Shown: positions 1 through 9,261, counted from the stretch's first letter. The stretch is DNA of 32,452 nucleotides from Methylococcaceae bacterium (GCA_030627265.1 DAOUSK010000013.1:1-32452), one strand, 5' to 3'. The notes: generated from the letters alone by a model not told the origin. Program-made: numbers and translations.

Positions 1-1043
1 TAACGCGGATTTTAGAGGCAGAGACTTTTGATGGCGTTATTATTTTTGTACGTACAAAAAATGCAACGATAGAGCTGACAGAAAAATTAGAAGCGCGCGG
101 CTATTCAGCTGCGGCAATTAATGGTGATCTAGCGCAAAACCAGCGTGAAAAAACGATTAATCGTCTGAAAAAAGGTAGCTTAGATATTTTAGTTGCAACA
201 GATGTTGCTGCACGTGGCTTAGATGTACCTAGAATTAGCCACGTTATTAACTACGATATTCCTTACGATACAGAAGCCTATGTGCATCGTATTGGACGTA
301 CAGGTCGTGCGGGTCGTTCTGGTGATGCAATTTTATTTGTTGCACCACGTGAAAAACGTATGTTGTCAGCTATTGAGCGTGCAACCAATCAACGTATTGA
401 ATTATTAGAAATGCCTTCAACAGAAGCGATTAATGATAAACGTGTTGATCGTTTTAAACAGCAGATTACAGATACACTTGCAAAAGAGTCTTTAGAGTTT
501 TACGCTAAGATTATTGAGCAATATGAAGCTGAGCATGATGTGCCTGCACAAGAAATTGCAGCCGCTTTAGCTAAATTAGTACAAGGTGACGAGCCTTTGT
601 TACTACATAAAGCACCTAAAGTGACTGAGAGCAATGAGCGTGGACGTGATAAAAGACGTCGCGAAGAGAGCCGGGAAAGAGGTGGTTCTCAACCTGAAAT
701 GCAACGCTACCGTATTGAAGTAGGTAAAGATCATGGTGCGATGCCTGGCAACATTGTTGGCGCAATCGCAAATGAAGCCGGCCTAAATGGTAAAGAAATT
801 GGCCAAATTGATATGCACGCTGATTTTACAATGGTTGATTTACCAAAAGGCATGCCAAATGAAGTCTTTAATGCGCTTAAAGCAACACGCGTTGCAGGGC
901 AGAAATTAGATATTTCACCTGCTAAAGACGGCGAAGTACCAAGACAAGAGAGAGATTCTGCACCTCGTAGAAGAAATGGCGGTGGTGGAGATAAGTCAAA
1001 CAAAAAACCTCGCAGAAACCCGCGTAGAAGCAAGCCTTCGTAA
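1..1043 (+). CDS. deaD: DEAD-box ATP-dependent RNA helicase, DeaD/CsdA type (5'-truncated)
   Basis: This is the C-terminal part of a cold-shock/ribosome-assembly RNA helicase. Reading frame 3 is open from the window edge, so the gene starts outside. The visible part begins inside helicase domain 2 (GVIIFVRTK, ATDVAARGLDVPRI) and carries motif VI (HRIGRTGRAGR) about 95 residues in. Around fragment residues 232-305 lies a DbpA-type RNA-binding domain (YRIEVGKDHGAMPGNIVGAI), which separates DeaD-like from RhlB/RhlE-like helicases. The tail is Arg/Lys/Gly-rich (KPRRNPRRSKPS), typical of RNA-binding extensions. In the family, the protein unwinds structured RNA during 50S assembly and mRNA decay at low temperature. 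A strong intrinsic terminator follows directly. DeaD is the best assignment; a DbpA paralogue is less likely because of the long linker and basic tail. Confidence 0.9.
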   Translation, partial: TRILEAETFDGVIIFVRTKNATIELTEKLEARGYSAAAINGDLAQNQREKTINRLKKGSLDILVATDVAARGLDVPRISHVINYDIPYDTEAYVHRIGRTGRAGRSGDAILFVAPREKRMLSAIERATNQRIELLEMPSTEAINDKRVDRFKQQITDTLAKESLEFYAKIIEQYEAEHDVPAQEIAAALAKLVQGDEPLLLHKAPKVTESNERGRDKRRREESRERGGSQPEMQRYRIEVGKDHGAMPGNIVGAIANEAGLNGKEIGQIDMHADFTMVDLPKGMPNEVFNALKATRVAGQKLDISPAKDGEVPRQERDSAPRRRNGGGGDKSNKKPRRNPRRSKPS

Positions 1044-1060
1044 TCGTTTTTTAGATTAAG

Positions 1061-1100
1061 AAAAAAGCCCTAATTGATTGAATCAGTTAGGGCTTTTTTT
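1061..1100 (+). terminator. Intrinsic terminator after deaD
   Basis: The arms AAAAAAGCCCTAA and TTAGGGCTTTTTTT form a long A/U-flanked stem. The interior TTGATT/AATCAG extends the pairing with one G-U position, and the structure ends in a run of seven T. It lies 18 bp past the deaD stop codon. The symmetric A-run and T-run could make it work in both directions. Confidence 0.9.
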
Positions 1101-1186
1101 ATGCCTGAGGATAACTGCCCTAAAGACTTGCGCCCCGTTTCCTGCTTCTAATAAGTCCCTACTTTTTATGCTTAAACGTAATACCT

Positions 1187-2227
1187 ATGACACCTGAAAA
1201 TTTTCAACTGCAATTACTTGAATGGTTTGACCAATTTGGCCGAAAAGACTTGCCTTGGCAACATCCGATTAGTCCGTACCGCGTTTGGCTTTCTGAAGTT
1301 ATGCTACAACAAACGCAAGTTGTGACAGTTATCCCTTATTTTAATAAATTTATTAAACAGTACCCAACAGCTAAAGAGTTGGCAAATGCGCCCTTGGATA
1401 ATGTTCTGAGCTTATGGGCTGGTTTGGGTTATTATGCGCGCGCAAGAAATCTACACAAAGCAGCGCAACAAATTGATAAATCTGGATTCCCCGAAACATT
1501 GGACGCTTTGGTGGATTTACCCGGCGTTGGCCGCTCAACAGCGGGTGCGATACTGAGTATTGCTTTTTCTAAAAGCCATGCGATCTTAGATGGTAATGTC
1601 AGACGTGTTTTGGCTCGATTTAAAGGAATAGAGGGATGGACAGGAGGAAGTGCGGTTAACAAGCAGCTGTGGGATCTTAGCGAATACTATACGCCGGAAG
1701 AGAGATCTGCCGACTATACGCAAGCAATGATGGATTTAGGCGCTACCGTTTGTACGCGATCAAAACCCTTATGCTTGCAATGTCCGCTACAAATAGATTG
1801 CCAAGCCTTGCTACAAGATAAGGTTCATTTATTACCAACCCCCAAAGTCAGCAAGAAAATACCGGTTAAGCAGTTGGTTTTTATTCTTGCCACCAATAAA
1901 AAAGGCGAAGTCTTACTCGAAAAAAGGCCGCCAGTCGGAATTTGGGGAGGCTTATGGAGTGTACCAGAGCTAGAGAGCAAGCTGGATATATTAGCCTGGA
2001 TTGAGAAACATGATTTAACGGTACATGAAACTAAAGAGCTGACTGTAAAGCGCCATACATTCTCCCATTATCATTTAGATTATTTGCCTATTCAACTTAC
2101 TGTCGATAGCCCTACAAATAATGTGATGGAAGCAGATTTACGAATCTGGTATAAACATATGCAGCATAAGAATATAGCGCTACCTGCGCCAATAAAACAA
2201 TTATTTGATGAGCTTAAAGAGGACTGA
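1187..2227 (+). CDS. mutY: Adenine DNA glycosylase MutY
   Basis: MutY removes adenine mispaired with 8-oxoguanine, preventing G:C to T:A transversions. The 346-residue length is normal (E. coli about 350). Visible are SEVMLQQTQV with the catalytic Glu, a helix-hairpin-helix LVDLPGVGRSTAGAIL, DGNVRRVLAR with the catalytic Asp, and the 4Fe-4S ligand pattern C-x6-C-x2-C-x5-C (CTRSKPLCLQCPLQIDC). A C-terminal Nudix-like 8-oxoG recognition domain follows from about residue 230 (VLLEKRPPVGIWGGLWSVPE). The ATG is 143 bp after deaD, behind its terminator, so the gene probably has its own promoter. It is coupled to yggX two bases downstream, a common gammaproteobacterial pairing. Confidence 0.97.
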   Translation: MTPENFQLQLLEWFDQFGRKDLPWQHPISPYRVWLSEVMLQQTQVVTVIPYFNKFIKQYPTAKELANAPLDNVLSLWAGLGYYARARNLHKAAQQIDKSGFPETLDALVDLPGVGRSTAGAILSIAFSKSHAILDGNVRRVLARFKGIEGWTGGSAVNKQLWDLSEYYTPEERSADYTQAMMDLGATVCTRSKPLCLQCPLQIDCQALLQDKVHLLPTPKVSKKIPVKQLVFILATNKKGEVLLEKRPPVGIWGGLWSVPELESKLDILAWIEKHDLTVHETKELTVKRHTFSHYHLDYLPIQLTVDSPTNNVMEADLRIWYKHMQHKNIALPAPIKQLFDELKED

Positions 2228-2229
2228 AA

Positions 2230-2502
2230 ATGGCAAGATTAGTTAACTGTGTAAAATTGGGTACGGAAGAGGAGGGCCTAGAGTCTATTCCATTTCCAGG
2301 TGAAAAAGGACAGTATATTTTTGAACATGTGTCACAAAAGGCGTGGAAAGAGTGGATGGCAATGCAGACAGTGTTAATTAACGAGCATCGTTTAGCGAGT
2401 TTTGAGCCAAAAGCAAAAAAATTAATTGAAGAAGAAAGGGAAAAATTCTTATTTGGAACAGATTTCCAAACGCCAGAAGGCTATGTGCCAGAAAAGGCGT
2501 AG
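2230..2502 (+). CDS. yggX: Probable Fe(2+)-trafficking protein YggX
   Basis: This is a small 90-residue cytosolic protein linked in the family to iron trafficking and protection of Fe-S clusters from oxidative damage. The sequence matches YggX throughout: N-terminal NCVKLG with the conserved Cys7, GLESIPFPGEKGQ, WKEWMAMQTVLINE and the C-terminal FGTDFQTPEGYVPE. The ATG lies two bases after the mutY stop codon, so the two are almost certainly co-transcribed. This makes sense because MutY is an Fe-S enzyme. Downstream is convergent rho with a hairpin in between. Confidence 0.96.
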   Translation: MARLVNCVKLGTEEEGLESIPFPGEKGQYIFEHVSQKAWKEWMAMQTVLINEHRLASFEPKAKKLIEEEREKFLFGTDFQTPEGYVPEKA

Positions 2503-2535
2503 AGCTTAAGGTACTACAAGGTTGAAAGCATATTT

Positions 2536-2569
2536 GAAGCGAGGCTAAAGGCCTCGCTTCCATCCTACG
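2536..2569. repeat. REP-like palindrome between yggX and rho
   Basis: A perfect 10-bp stem, GAAGCGAGGC/GCCTCGCTTC with a 5-base loop, sits between convergent yggX and rho. There is no good T-run on either side, so it is not a textbook intrinsic terminator. Read on the minus strand it is preceded by CGTAGGATGG, giving a GTAG head followed by a palindrome. The same layout appears in the repeats near 18.2 kb and 29.5 kb. It may still help end transcription from both sides. Confidence 0.55.
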
Positions 2570-2593
2570 CAAACACGTAAAATATAGTGTTTC

Positions 2594-3850
2594 TTAACGC
2601 TTCATAGACTCAAAAAATTCAAGATTAGTGTTAAAGTCTTTCAATTTTCCTAATATAAATTCAGACGCAGCCATTTCATCCATCGGCTGTAAAATTTTAC
2701 GTAAAATCCAAGTTTTTTGTAACTCTTCAGGGGCAACTAAATAGTCTTCACGGCGAGTACCAGAGCGGTTTATATTAATCGCAGGGTAAATACGTCTTTC
2801 TGCAATTTTACGTTCCAGGTGTAATTCCATATTACCCGTTCCTTTAAACTCTTCATAAATCACTTCATCCATTCGTGATCCGGTATCAACAAGCGCCGTT
2901 GCAATAATCGTTAAACTACCGCCTTCTTCAATATTACGTGCTGCACCAAAGAAACGTTTAGGTTTTTCTAGGGCATTCGCATCAACACCACCTGATAAGA
3001 TTTTACCTGATGAAGGCGCGACCATATTGTAAGCTCTTGCTAGACGCGTTAATGAGTCTAACAAAATGACTACATCGTGTTTATGCTCAACTAAACGACG
3101 TGCTTTTTCAATCACCATTTCGGCAACTTGAACGTGACGTGTTGCAGGCTCATCAAACGTACTAGAGATAACCTCACCACGAATACAACGCTCCATCTCT
3201 GTCACTTCTTCAGGGCGCTCATCAATGAGCAAGACAATCATGTAACATTCAGGGTTATTCTCAGAGATCGATTGTGCAAGACTTTGCAAAATCATTGTTT
3301 TACCCGCTTTTGGCGGAGAAACAATCAAGCCCCGTTGGCCTTTACCAATAGGTGAAACTAAATCAATAACCCGTCCTGTTAAATCGGCACTTGTGCCATC
3401 ACCACGCTCCATAATAAAGCGCTTAGTAGGAAAAAGAGGAGTTAGGTTAGAGAAGAGAATTTTGTGTTTAGCATTTTCAGGCGTTTCAAAGTTGATTTTT
3501 TCAACTTTAAGCATGGCGAAATAGCGCTCGTTATCTTTAGGCGGTCTTATTTTTCCGCTGACAGTATCACCAGTACGAAGGCTAAAGCGTCGAATTTGGC
3601 TTGGGGAGACATAAATATCATCAGGGCCAGCAAGGTAAGAACTGCCTGGGGTACGAAGAAAGCCAAAGCCATCTTGTAAGATCTCTAATACCCCATCGCC
3701 ATAGATATCTTCACCACTTTTTGCTTGTTTTTTTAAAATGGAGAAAATAACATCTTGTTTTTTTGCTCGGGAAACACTATCAATATTTAATGATTCAGCG
3801 AGAGCAATAACTTCAGTGATCGGTTTTAGTTTTAATTCAGTTAGGTTCAT
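2594..3850 (-). CDS. rho: Transcription termination factor Rho
   Basis: Rho is a hexameric RNA-dependent ATPase that ends transcription. Starting at the ATG at 3850 gives 418 residues beginning [10 protein letters not shown], which aligns with residue 1 of E. coli Rho (419 aa). The ORF track adds 17 residues from an upstream TTG with no family support, so I moved the start. Visible parts are the N-terminal Rho helix bundle, the cold-shock-like RNA-binding domain ([26 protein letters not shown]), Walker A (SPPKAGKTM), the Walker B strand ([16 protein letters not shown]), and the Q/R-loop region ([20 protein letters not shown]). It lies downstream of trxA in the same direction, the usual gammaproteobacterial order. 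I see no strong Shine-Dalgarno next to the chosen ATG. Confidence 0.98.
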   Translation of the reverse strand: MNLTELKLKPITEVIALAESLNIDSVSRAKKQDVIFSILKKQAKSGEDIYGDGVLEILQDGFGFLRTPGSSYLAGPDDIYVSPSQIRRFSLRTGDTVSGKIRPPKDNERYFAMLKVEKINFETPENAKHKILFSNLTPLFPTKRFIMERGDGTSADLTGRVIDLVSPIGKGQRGLIVSPPKAGKTMILQSLAQSISENNPECYMIVLLIDERPEEVTEMERCIRGEVISSTFDEPATRHVQVAEMVIEKARRLVEHKHDVVILLDSLTRLARAYNMVAPSSGKILSGGVDANALEKPKRFFGAARNIEEGGSLTIIATALVDTGSRMDEVIYEEFKGTGNMELHLERKIAERRIYPAININRSGTRREDYLVAPEELQKTWILRKILQPMDEMAASEFILGKLKDFNTNLEFFESMKR

Positions 3851-3984
3851 ACAATGGATAAATTTATTAGAAGGGGTGAGCTCATTAATGTCGAAAGACA
3901 ACTTAAGCTAAATTAAGGTGCGGTTATTTTGGTGTTCAGGAAGGCGCTAAGAGATCAGCACCAAATGCGAAGTATACGCAAGTA

Positions 3985-4020
3985 ATCAGGAAGTTACAAA
4001 TAAACTTTGCACTTCCTGAT
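3985..4020. terminator. Hairpin between trxA and rho
   Basis: The inverted repeat ATCAGGAAGT/ACTTCCTGAT has a 16-base spacer and lies just past the trxA stop codon. On the minus strand the T-run after it is weak (TTACTTG), so it may be only a partial terminator that lets some transcription through into rho. Rho genes are often autoregulated in their leader, and this region would be part of that leader. Confidence 0.45.
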
Positions 4021-4028
4021 TTTATATC

Positions 4029-4355
4029 TTAGATATTGTCGTCAATAAATTGAGTAAGTTGCGACTTAGTTAACGCCCCTACTTTTGTTGCTTCAACATC
4101 GCCATCTTTAAATATCATCAATGTTGGAATGCCACGTACACCGTAATGTGCAGGTGTTGCTGAGTTGTCATCAATATTCAATTTAGCAACAGTGATTTTA
4201 CCGTCGTATTCTTTTGCAATTTCATCTAAAACAGGCGCGATCATTTTGCAAGGACCACACCATTCTGCCCAGTAATCAACAAGGACGGGGATACTTGATT
4301 TTAAAACAAGTTCATCAAAAGTACTATCAGCTACATGAAGGACTGAGTCACTCAC
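4029..4355 (-). CDS. trxA: Thioredoxin 1
   Basis: This is a cytosolic thiol-disulfide oxidoreductase that passes electrons from NADPH, via thioredoxin reductase, to ribonucleotide reductase, methionine sulfoxide reductases and others. The active site WCGPCK is at residues 32-37, the cis-proline loop is GIPTL, and KLNIDDN and VGALTKSQL are typical of the family. The track start at 4367 is a TTG that overlaps the Shine-Dalgarno GGAG. The GTG at 4355, seven bases after GGAG, gives a 108-residue protein beginning SDSVLHV that lines up with E. coli SDKIIHL, so I use it. The gene is divergent from rhlB and upstream of rho, as in E. coli. Confidence 0.97.
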   Translation of the reverse strand: MSDSVLHVADSTFDELVLKSSIPVLVDYWAEWCGPCKMIAPVLDEIAKEYDGKITVAKLNIDDNSATPAHYGVRGIPTLMIFKDGDVEATKVGALTKSQLTQFIDDNI

Positions 4356-4513
4356 GCTATTCTCCAAATTATTTAACGAGCGGCTAATATCGCTGTATCG
4401 ATCATTTTTGTCAATCTATTTTTGCTAGTTACTTTTAGCTTATCCAGTATTAACAGAGAGTTAATAGGTTTAACTTCAGTGCAACTTAAAGTTTATTACT
4501 GTATTCTATACGC

Positions 4514-5779
4514 ATGAAGAAAACACACTTAACAGAGACGCGCTTCGTTAATTTGGAGCTTTCACGGCCCATTTTACGAGGCTTAAAAGATGCAGGATTC
4601 GATCAATGTTCGCCTATTCAGGATCAATCATTACCGATTGCATTAAGAGATAGAGATGTTGCAGGCCAAGCACAAACAGGCACGGGTAAAACTGCCAGTT
4701 TTTTATTGGCAACTTTTCAGCGCTTACTTAATGATAAGAGTGAAACGAAACAATATCCTAGAGCGCTCATTCTTGCGCCTACTCGTGAGTTAGCGATTCA
4801 AATTCATAAAGATGCATTGCAGCTAGGCAAATACTTGAATTTCAATATGGCGCTTATTTATGGTGGTACGGATTACCAAAAGCAACTAAAAGCAGTGCAG
4901 TCTAATGTGGATATTATTATTGCCACGCCGGGCAGGATTATTGATTTTTATCGACAAAATGCTTTTTCTTTAGATCACATTCAAGTGATGGTGATGGATG
5001 AAGCCGATAGAATGTTTGACCTCGGTTTTATTAAAGACATTCGATACTTATTAAATAGAATGCCTAGCCCTGAAAAGCGCTTAAATTTACTATTTTCAGC
5101 GACTTTATCCTTTAAAGTGACTGAGCTCGCTTATGAGCATATGCATCAGCCAGTGATGGTGAAAATTGAAAGCGAAGAGATGACTTCAGCTTCAATTAAG
5201 CAATCTGCATTTTGTCCTGCGAATGAGCAAAAAATCCCCTTATTGCTAGGCCTATTAGAGAAGCATAAGCCTGTCCGTAGTATTGTTTTTGTTAACACGA
5301 AACGGTGCGGAGAGAAATTAGCGGATTATTTAGCCGCTAACGGGCATAAAATAGCCTTATTAAGTGGTGATGTTCCACAGGATAAGCGCGAACGATTATT
5401 AGCTGATTTCCAAGAAAGTAAAGTGACCATTATGATTGCGACTGACGTTGCAGCACGTGGCTTACATATTCCTGATGTCTCGCATGTCTTTAATTTTGAT
5501 TTACCACAAGATTGTGAAGATTATGTACATAGAATTGGTAGAACAGCACGTTTTGGCGCAGAAGGTGAAGCCATTAGCTTTATTTGTGAAGAGTACGCTT
5601 ATTCGATGCCAGATATAGAGCAATATATCGGACAAAAAGTGCCCTTGGAGAGAATCTCGGAAGATTTATTGCCTGAGATGATTAAACCAGCGCCGAGAAA
5701 ACCAAAACCGAGAGTTCAAAAACCTTATAAAAAACCAGTTCGAGCACAAAAAGAAAAGACTTCCAATACTGCTAGGTAA
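4514..5779 (+). CDS. rhlB: ATP-dependent RNA helicase RhlB
   Basis: RhlB is the DEAD-box helicase of the RNA degradosome in enterobacteria. At 421 residues it has the length of E. coli RhlB and the same N-terminus (KTHLTE). Motifs in order: Q motif (CSPIQDQSLPIA), Walker A (AQTGTGKT, about residue 55), PTRELAIQ, DEADRMFDLGFIKDIR, SAT, then domain 2 with ATDVAARGLHIPDV and DYVHRIGRTARFGAEG. Motif VI reads RTAR where most family members have RTGR; both arginines are kept. The C-terminal tail is Lys/Arg/Pro-rich, suitable for RNA or RNase E contacts. Its position divergent from trxA-rho is conserved synteny and supports RhlB over other DEAD-box paralogues. Confidence 0.95.
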   Translation: MKKTHLTETRFVNLELSRPILRGLKDAGFDQCSPIQDQSLPIALRDRDVAGQAQTGTGKTASFLLATFQRLLNDKSETKQYPRALILAPTRELAIQIHKDALQLGKYLNFNMALIYGGTDYQKQLKAVQSNVDIIIATPGRIIDFYRQNAFSLDHIQVMVMDEADRMFDLGFIKDIRYLLNRMPSPEKRLNLLFSATLSFKVTELAYEHMHQPVMVKIESEEMTSASIKQSAFCPANEQKIPLLLGLLEKHKPVRSIVFVNTKRCGEKLADYLAANGHKIALLSGDVPQDKRERLLADFQESKVTIMIATDVAARGLHIPDVSHVFNFDLPQDCEDYVHRIGRTARFGAEGEAISFICEEYAYSMPDIEQYIGQKVPLERISEDLLPEMIKPAPRKPKPRVQKPYKKPVRAQKEKTSNTAR

Positions 5780-5808
5780 GGTAGCTATTATTAAAGTTAA
5801 GAAAGTAC

Positions 5809-5859
5809 GCCTGTTACAAACCCCATCAATAGCGTAAAACGAAGGGGTTTGTAACAGGC
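5809..5859. repeat. Long perfect inverted repeat between rhlB and glnE
   Basis: GCCTGTTACAAACCCC and its exact complement GGGGTTTGTAACAGGC form a 16-bp perfect stem around a 19-base loop, 29 bp after the rhlB stop codon. No T-run follows the stem, so it does not look like a simple intrinsic terminator. It could stabilise the rhlB mRNA 3' end or be a dispersed intergenic palindrome. The glnE promoter must lie in the remaining roughly 85 bp, if glnE has its own. Confidence 0.7.
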
Positions 5860-5943
5860 ACTCTACGAGTTACATAATAAAAAACTATACCTTTTTACAT
5901 TGCAGTATTATTATAAAAGTATCCCTCAGCGACTGAGATACTT

Positions 5944-8802
5944 ATGTTTTCCATTGATCATATCCCCCCAGAATTACACGCTTCTACCCAGCTCTCTTTA
6001 GATAAATTTACCGAAGCATTACAGCGATCAAATTTAATATTTCCTAACAATAATTTAGCAACCGAAAGCCTCGCTAAAATATTTTGTTGCAGTGAATTTA
6101 TTGCCTTACAAAGTGAGAGACAGCCACAATTATTAATTGACCTTATAAACTCAGGCGATTTATTTAGCGCAGAAGTTCGCCAGCAGTATGTAACGCAATT
6201 AGCAGCGATCACTTTTGATGGTGATGTAGAGCTAATGAAGGCGCTGCGAAAATTTCGTAATCAGCAAATGATGCGTATTGCATGGCGTGATTTAGCGGGT
6301 TGGTCTGATTTGGATGAAACCTTAGCCGACTTAACCGCACTGGCGGAAAGTTGCATTCAATTCACCCTAAACTACCTTTATCAACAAGCTTGTGAACGCA
6401 AAGGGACACCTGTCTTGGATGATGGTAGCGCACAAAATATTGTTATCTTAGGTATGGGCAAGCTGGGTGCTTGGGAGTTAAATTATTCATCTGATATTGA
6501 TTTGATTTTTGCTTACCAACAAGATGGCGTATTGGCGGACCGTAAAGAAACCACTTATGGTGAATTTTTTGCCCGAATTTGTCGTCAGCTAGTTAAAATT
6601 TTAGATGAAATCACGGCGGATGGCTTTGTTTTTAGAACCGATATTCGTTTACGCCCTTTTGGTGATAGCGGCCCGATTTTAATGAACTTTGATGGCTTAG
6701 AGAATTACTACCAAACTCAGGCAAGAGAATGGGAGCGATATGCCATGGTAAAAGTACGGCCTGTGGCAGGGGATGAGCACGGCGCAGAACAATTTATGAG
6801 CTTAATAAAGCCTTTTGTGTATCGTCGTTATCTGGATTATGGTGCATTTGAAGAATTGCGTAGCTTAAAGCAACAGATTACCCAAGAATTACAGCGTAAA
6901 GACCGGATGGATAACGTTAAGTTAGGCCCCGGCGGTATTCGCGAAATTGAATTTATCGGGCAAGCTTTTCAGCTAATTCGTGGTGGGCAAGACGAAGATT
7001 TGCAAGAGCGACAAATTCAAATCATCCTAAAATTATTAGGCGATAAAGACCTGATAAGCTCGGAAGATTCAGAGCAATTAATTACTTCTTACCAATTTTT
7101 ACGACGTGTTGAAAACCATATTCAAGAGTACCAAGATAAGCAAGCGCATGATCTGCCTAAAACAGAAAAAGAGCAGTTAATTTTAGCATTTTCTATGGGG
7201 TTTACTGATTGGCAAAGTTTTAAACAAGACTTAGATAAAGTACGGGCACAAGTCCATAGCGTGTTTATTACCGTTTTTTCCATAGAAGATAGTGAAGATC
7301 AGCCCAGCATCAGCAGTCAAATTTGGATGGCGCAAGCAGATGAAGAAATCCGATTAAATCAACTGGCTGAATTAGGTTACCAGGAGCCAGAAAAAACATT
7401 GCTTTTAATTGACCAGTTTCAAAGTGCATCAAGTATTAAGCGTTTAACGGTTAAAGGCGCAAATGCATTAAATAAATTAATGCCAAAAATTTTAGAGCTG
7501 GTGCCGAAAGAAAAAAATCCTCAGCAAACATTGCAACGGCTTTGTCGATTATTTGAAGCGCTAGCAGGGCGTAATGTTTACCTTGCCTTGTTAGCTGAAA
7601 ATGAAAATGGCTTACAGCAGTTGATACAGTTAAGCGCAGCAAGCCCTTGGATTAGTGATTACCTTAGTCAATTCCCAGCGCTTTTTGATGAGTTACTGGA
7701 TATAAGGTCGCTTTATGAGCCCTTAGAAAAATCAGCGTTACAAACACAGCTAGACGCAGCGCTAAAAAAAATAGAGCCTGATGATATAGAGCAGATTATG
7801 TTTGCTATGCGTAAGTTTAAACAAATTAACGTACTTCGTGTTGCGGCTGCCGATATTATGGGCGCTGTGCCACTGATGGTCGTGAGTGATTATTTAAGCT
7901 ATATTGCGGAAGTTATTTTAGAAAAATCAACAGAAATAGCGTGGCAAATATTAGCCAAAAAACATGGTACACCACCGAATTCAAGTTATGAAAGTAGCTA
8001 TTTTGGTGTCTTAGGTTTTGGCAAATTAGGTGGGTTAGAGCTGAGTTATAGCTCAGATTTGGATCTCATTTTTATTTGTAATTACCCAGATAATAACGCA
8101 CTAACCGATGGGCGTAAGCAAATTACCAGCATGCAGTTTTATGCTAATTTAGGACAGCGCATCCGTAGCTTACTCAATACTCCTATGCTTTCGGGCATGC
8201 TTTATGAGGTCGATATGCGTTTGCGTCCGCGTGGCGAAGCGGGTTTATTAGTCACCCCATTAAATAGTTATGAAGACTATCTTAATAATGAAGCGTGGAC
8301 TTGGGAGCATCAGGCGTTGGTGCGAGCACGGTTTATTAATGGTGATGTTAAAACTCAAAAAGAATATGAGCATACCCGTAAAAAAATCTTATCGCTACCA
8401 AGAAACTGCAGTGATTTAAAAAAAGAAGTGCGAGAAATGCGCATTAAAATGCGCGAAAATCTTGATAAAAGTACCGCTGAATTATTCAGCTTAAAACAAG
8501 GTGTTGGCGGGATTACTGATATCGAATTTATCGTACAATATTTGGTTTTATCATTTAGCCACCAGTATCCCGAGCTAACTAAAGTCACTGATAATATTAG
8601 CTTGTTAGCTAAATTAGCAGAGTTAAAATTACTCACTTTTGAGCAAACTCATTGCTTAGAGTCCGCTTATTGTACTTTTAGAGATAGAGGGCATAAAGAA
8701 GCCTTACAGGAAAACAAGCCCATGATCCCACAAGCCGAATTAGTTGAAAAACGTACAAAAATAGCTAATATTTGGCAGCAGGTGATGGAAGATAAAACAT
8801 AG
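5944..8802 (+). CDS. glnE: Bifunctional glutamine synthetase adenylyltransferase/adenylyl-removing enzyme
   Basis: GlnE adenylylates and deadenylylates glutamine synthetase in response to PII protein state and glutamine, setting nitrogen assimilation. At 952 residues it has family length (E. coli 946). The two nucleotidyltransferase domains each show the signature: GMGKLGAWELNYSSDIDLIF near residues 170-190 (adenylyl-removing half) and GFGKLGGLELSYSSDLDLIF near 692-711 (adenylyltransferase half). Each is followed by the expected R-x-R-P region (DIRLRPFGDSG; DMRLRPRGEAG) and a helical GlnD/PII-uridylyltransferase-like segment (GPGGIREIEFI; GVGGITDIEFI). It stands alone, behind rhlB and ahead of the rpmH block. 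The start ATG has only a weak upstream GAGA. Confidence 0.96.
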   Translation: MFSIDHIPPELHASTQLSLDKFTEALQRSNLIFPNNNLATESLAKIFCCSEFIALQSERQPQLLIDLINSGDLFSAEVRQQYVTQLAAITFDGDVELMKALRKFRNQQMMRIAWRDLAGWSDLDETLADLTALAESCIQFTLNYLYQQACERKGTPVLDDGSAQNIVILGMGKLGAWELNYSSDIDLIFAYQQDGVLADRKETTYGEFFARICRQLVKILDEITADGFVFRTDIRLRPFGDSGPILMNFDGLENYYQTQAREWERYAMVKVRPVAGDEHGAEQFMSLIKPFVYRRYLDYGAFEELRSLKQQITQELQRKDRMDNVKLGPGGIREIEFIGQAFQLIRGGQDEDLQERQIQIILKLLGDKDLISSEDSEQLITSYQFLRRVENHIQEYQDKQAHDLPKTEKEQLILAFSMGFTDWQSFKQDLDKVRAQVHSVFITVFSIEDSEDQPSISSQIWMAQADEEIRLNQLAELGYQEPEKTLLLIDQFQSASSIKRLTVKGANALNKLMPKILELVPKEKNPQQTLQRLCRLFEALAGRNVYLALLAENENGLQQLIQLSAASPWISDYLSQFPALFDELLDIRSLYEPLEKSALQTQLDAALKKIEPDDIEQIMFAMRKFKQINVLRVAAADIMGAVPLMVVSDYLSYIAEVILEKSTEIAWQILAKKHGTPPNSSYESSYFGVLGFGKLGGLELSYSSDLDLIFICNYPDNNALTDGRKQITSMQFYANLGQRIRSLLNTPMLSGMLYEVDMRLRPRGEAGLLVTPLNSYEDYLNNEAWTWEHQALVRARFINGDVKTQKEYEHTRKKILSLPRNCSDLKKEVREMRIKMRENLDKSTAELFSLKQGVGGITDIEFIVQYLVLSFSHQYPELTKVTDNISLLAKLAELKLLTFEQTHCLESAYCTFRDRGHKEALQENKPMIPQAELVEKRTKIANIWQQVMEDKT

Positions 8803-9261
8803 GTTTTGCGATATTTTAATGGATGTGGATATGACTGTACTTGATGGGTTGCTGTTAGGTAGCAACCCAGTAGCGGCCTAATTATTTAGGTTGGTGCAGA
8901 GCGATGGATCAGAGTTGTGGTTTAACGCTCGAAAAGTGACTACATTGTGCGCTTGGATATTTTTAACACTTAACAGTGATAGACATTTAACGGAATATCA
9001 CGTTTTTATCGGAGGTTAATGGCTATTTTCCTTGATAAATGGATGCGGTGATCGAGTTGTGTAGAGTGAAAAATAGAAAAATCACCACGCATTAAGGCTT
9101 TAATTAACTATATTTTATGATTGCTTGTTTCAAGAAGTAATCAACATCAAGCAGTTAGCTTATTATTTATATGTCACTTTTATTGACAAGCGGCCCTATT
9201 TAAGACTAAAATTCCAGCTCTTTCACCCCAAATTTATCTATATTTTTTAAGGAATCTTAGA
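8803..9261. other. Intergenic region, glnE to rpmH (459 bp)
   Basis: No credible gene is seen here. Just after glnE is a 9-bp stem (TGGGTTGCT/AGCAACCCA, 8845-8869) without a T-run, a possible 3'-end structure. At the far end is a good sigma-70 promoter for rpmH. In many gammaproteobacteria dnaA lies on this side of rpmH, sometimes with oriC. Here there is no dnaA, and I find only one imperfect DnaA-box-like site (TGTGGATAT near 8824), so I do not call an origin. Confidence 0.6.
9183..9212 (+). promoter_or_regulatory. Probable sigma-70 promoter of rpmH-rnpA-yidD-yidC
   Basis: A consensus -35 hexamer TTGACA (9183-9188) is followed, after an 18-bp spacer, by TAAAAT (9207-9212). The rpmH ATG is about 50 bp further on. 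A single strong promoter ahead of rpmH suits a compact block encoding an abundant ribosomal protein. Confidence 0.65.

Noticed and set aside
9019-9051. GGAGG followed by a 10-codon ORF upstream of rpmH
   Set aside because: Very short, spacing is tight, it lies upstream of the rpmH promoter, and no amino-acid bias suggests a leader peptide.
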